Source of the DNA: FEN-1322 sp041663425
Lineage (GTDB): Bacteria > Omnitrophota > Gorgyraeia > 2-01-FULL-45-10
Length of the DNA: 6,075 bases
Reading direction: 5' to 3'
Assembly (NCBI GenBank): GCA_041663425.1
Contig: JBAYMS010000065.1
Location: forward strand, 1 to 6,075
Below are positions 5,287 to 6,075 of this stretch, piece after piece. Positions within the stretch are counted from its first letter, which is position 1. Each line of letters opens with the position of its first letter. The translations under genes were made by a program, and so were the position numbers. A model generated the notes under the pieces. The model was not told the DNA's origin. It saw nothing but the letters and a program-made list of their open reading frames with translations, and made no database searches.

Positions 5287-5361
5287 CTATTTTCGGATTC
5301 GGCGACGTTTCTGTCTGCGAAGCGCTCGCTGTCTCGTTTTCCTGATATTTTTCTTTGGCAT
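5287..5361 (-). CDS. Ultra-basic 24-residue peptide (unrecognised; possibly ribosome- or RNA-associated)
   Basis: This short ORF starts at ATG and ends in TAG. The peptide begins MPKKNIRK and ends RRRIRK; 14 of its 24 residues are Lys or Arg, with no acidic residue, Cys or hydrophobic run. AGAGAGGA ends 7 nt before the ATG, as good an SD as those of the annotated genes, and the start lies 17 nt after the stop of the exported protein, so it looks like the second cistron of that mRNA. The composition is like tiny ribosomal proteins (bTHX, bS22 and COX24-type peptides), but I see no specific sequence match to them. Chance is possible at this length; composition, SD and spacing together favour a real gene. 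Confidence 0.55.
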   Translation of the reverse strand: MPKKNIRKTRQRALRRQKRRRIRK

Positions 5362-5378
5362 TTTTTGATCCTCTCTAT

Positions 5379-5690
5379 TTAAACGGCGAATTCACCGTTG
5401 TACTGAACCAATACATTGACCGCCCTGTTATTGCCTGAGGAATCGGTGTAATACGTAACCACTACCGGATCACCTATATTAACATCATCCAGGCCTATAG
5501 TATCATCACCCTTACGGATACTCATGCCCGAAGGAACTGATATAGATATATCGTTTACTATTATAACTGAACCCACCCAATCAACGGACGATACGGTGCC
5601 CTCTGTCGTTTTATGCTCTCCGCCATCCTGCGAATAGCATAAAGTCCCGGATAATACCAAAAGCGCAAGCACCAACAATATTTTTTTCAT
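5379..5690 (-). CDS. Small exported protein, DUF5666-like beta domain
   Basis: Predicted exported protein of 103 residues. Residues 1-20 form a clear signal peptide: MKK, a Leu/Val-rich core, then a polar end with probable signal peptidase I cleavage near CYS-QDG. The lone Cys is not in a proper lipobox. The mature part begins EGTVSSVDWVGSVIIVNDISI and later reads IGDPVVVTYY, the short beta-strand pattern (G-x-V, then a GD-x-V-x-V turn) seen in DUF5666-like and similar small barrel domains of unknown function. It starts at ATG with AAGGA 5 nt upstream. Only 26 bp separate it from the csp terminator, so its promoter must overlap the terminator region or it relies on read-through; I see no convincing promoter. 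The tiny basic ORF follows after 17 bp. Confidence 0.75.
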   Translation of the reverse strand: MKKILLVLALLVLSGTLCYSQDGGEHKTTEGTVSSVDWVGSVIIVNDISISVPSGMSIRKGDDTIGLDDVNIGDPVVVTYYTDSSGNNRAVNVLVQYNGEFAV

Positions 5691-5716
5691 CGCCGTCCTT
5701 AAATTGGCATTGACCG

Positions 5717-5749
5717 AAAAAATAGGGCCCGGTTATTCACCGGGCCCTA
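5717..5749 (-). terminator. Intrinsic terminator of csp
   Basis: The 10-bp GC-rich inverted repeat TAGGGCCCGG/CCGGGCCCTA (5723-5732 and 5740-5749), with a 7-nt loop, is followed on the minus strand by six U (A run 5717-5722). It starts 15 nt after the csp stop codon. Confidence 0.92.
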
Positions 5750-5764
5750 CATTACGTATCAATG

Positions 5765-5965
5765 TTACAATTTGACAACGTTTGTCGCCTGTTCCCCTTT
5801 GGGACCCTGCGTGATGTCAAACTGAACTTCCTGGCCTTCTTTTAATGTCTTAAAACCTTCACCCTGAATTGCGCTGTGGTGAACGAAAACATCCTTACCC
5901 TCTTCAGGAGTAATAAAGCCGTAGCCCTTTGCATCATTGAACCATTTTACTTTTCCTTTTGGCAC
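5765..5965 (-). CDS. cspA: CspA-family cold-shock protein
   Basis: Single cold-shock domain (OB fold, 66 residues, the normal length) that binds single-stranded RNA and DNA and acts as an RNA chaperone in the cytoplasm. Seen: GKVKWFN at 4-10, RNP1 KGYGFI (13-18), RNP2 VFVHH (26-30), the FKTLKEGQEVQFD segment and the C-terminal GPKGEQATNV. The start is GTG, with a very strong AAAGGAGGT SD 8 nt upstream. It forms a single-gene unit: a terminator lies upstream at 6010-6049 and its own at 5717-5749. The -10 at 5990-5995 would give a leader of only about 18-20 nt, unlike the long cold-responsive leader of E. coli cspA, so temperature control through a 5' UTR seems unlikely. Which Csp paralogue it is cannot be said. 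Confidence 0.96.
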   Translation of the reverse strand: MPKGKVKWFNDAKGYGFITPEEGKDVFVHHSAIQGEGFKTLKEGQEVQFDITQGPKGEQATNVVKL

Positions 5966-5989
5966 TTGTAAATACCTCCTTTCGGAAAA

Positions 5990-5995
5990 ATTATA
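5990..5995 (-). promoter_or_regulatory. Probable -10 box of the csp promoter
   Basis: A consensus TATAAT lies on the minus strand 24 bp before the csp GTG. The -35 region falls in the U-tract of the preceding terminator and has only a poor TTTTTT-type match, so the promoter is tentative. Confidence 0.5.
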
Positions 5996-6009
5996 ATAAA
6001 TACTGACAT

Positions 6010-6049
6010 AAAAAAAACCGCAAGGCGAAAGCTTTCTCTACCATGCGGT
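6010..6049 (-). terminator. Intrinsic terminator of a gene beyond the right edge
   Basis: ACCGCA (6044-6049 read on the minus strand) pairs with TGCGGT (6017-6022). A T-T mismatch, two more G-C pairs and an inner GAAAGCTTTC follow, then eight U (A run 6010-6017). It ends a transcript entering from the right and separates it from csp. Confidence 0.85.
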
Positions 6050-6058
6050 CCAAGATTT

Positions 6059-6075
6059 TCATGCCTTCTTTACTA
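6059..6075 (-). CDS. Possible C-terminal end of an upstream gene (last four codons only)
   Basis: Reading into the terminator at 6010-6049, one minus-strand frame ends in Val-Lys-Lys-Ala then TGA (6059-6061), 9 nt before the terminator stem. That spacing and the lysine-rich tail suit the end of a small basic protein, but four codons are too few to identify it. Another frame stays open through the terminator, so this is only the likeliest reading. Confidence 0.25.

Noticed and set aside
1..6075. Search for CRISPR arrays, insertion sequences, prophage genes or defence genes
   Set aside because: I see no regularly spaced repeats, transposase motifs or target-site duplications. Gene content is ordinary housekeeping.

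Overview
This window is a compact housekeeping region of a bacterial chromosome in which every gene I can support is on the minus strand, so transcription runs from high to low coordinates. The order from the right edge is: possible tail of an unknown gene, terminator, cold-shock protein, terminator, small exported protein, a 24-residue arginine/lysine-rich peptide, tRNA-CAU (probably Ile2), tRNA-Val(CAC), COG1579-type zinc-ribbon coiled-coil protein, RNase HI, RNase P RNA, strong terminator, and then the start of the division and cell wall (dcw) cluster: mraZ, an unrecognised 60-residue ORF, rsmH, ftsL and ftsI, the last cut by the left edge.

The organism is Gram-negative-like. It has moderate GC, frequent AUA codons, good Shine-Dalgarno (SD) sequences (AAGGA, GGAGG), sigma70-type promoters, CCA-encoding tRNAs, a type-A-like RNase P RNA and many GTG/TTG starts. 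The protein style and gene order remind me of uncultured PVC-related lineages such as Omnitrophota. That placement is a guess from general impression, not from a search.

Right part (4930-6075): csp lies between two clear intrinsic terminators. The exported 103-residue protein and the tiny basic ORF follow as a pair, with the tiny ORF starting 17 nt after the exported protein's stop. A near-perfect promoter (TTTACA-17-TATAAT) then fires into the two tRNAs.

Middle (3293-5256): from that promoter to the terminator at 3293-3330 I see no other convincing promoter or terminator. tRNA-Ile2, tRNA-Val, the zinc-ribbon gene, rnhA and rnpB may therefore form one transcription unit that joins tRNAs to the RNA that matures their 5' ends. 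The zinc-ribbon gene and rnhA overlap.

Left part (1-3240): mraZ has a textbook promoter (TTGACA-17-TATACT). Three 10-bp-spaced MraZ-box-like repeats lie between the -10 and the SD, which suggests autoregulation of the dcw operon. rsmH (16S rRNA m4C1402 methyltransferase), ftsL and ftsI (septal transpeptidase) follow with short spacers.

No mobile element, CRISPR array or defence system is visible. The most unusual items are the 24-residue basic peptide, the unknown 60-residue ORF inside the dcw cluster, and a degenerate palindromic repeat family with one copy after mraZ, one just upstream of rnpB, and a related segment that appears to lie inside rnpB itself.
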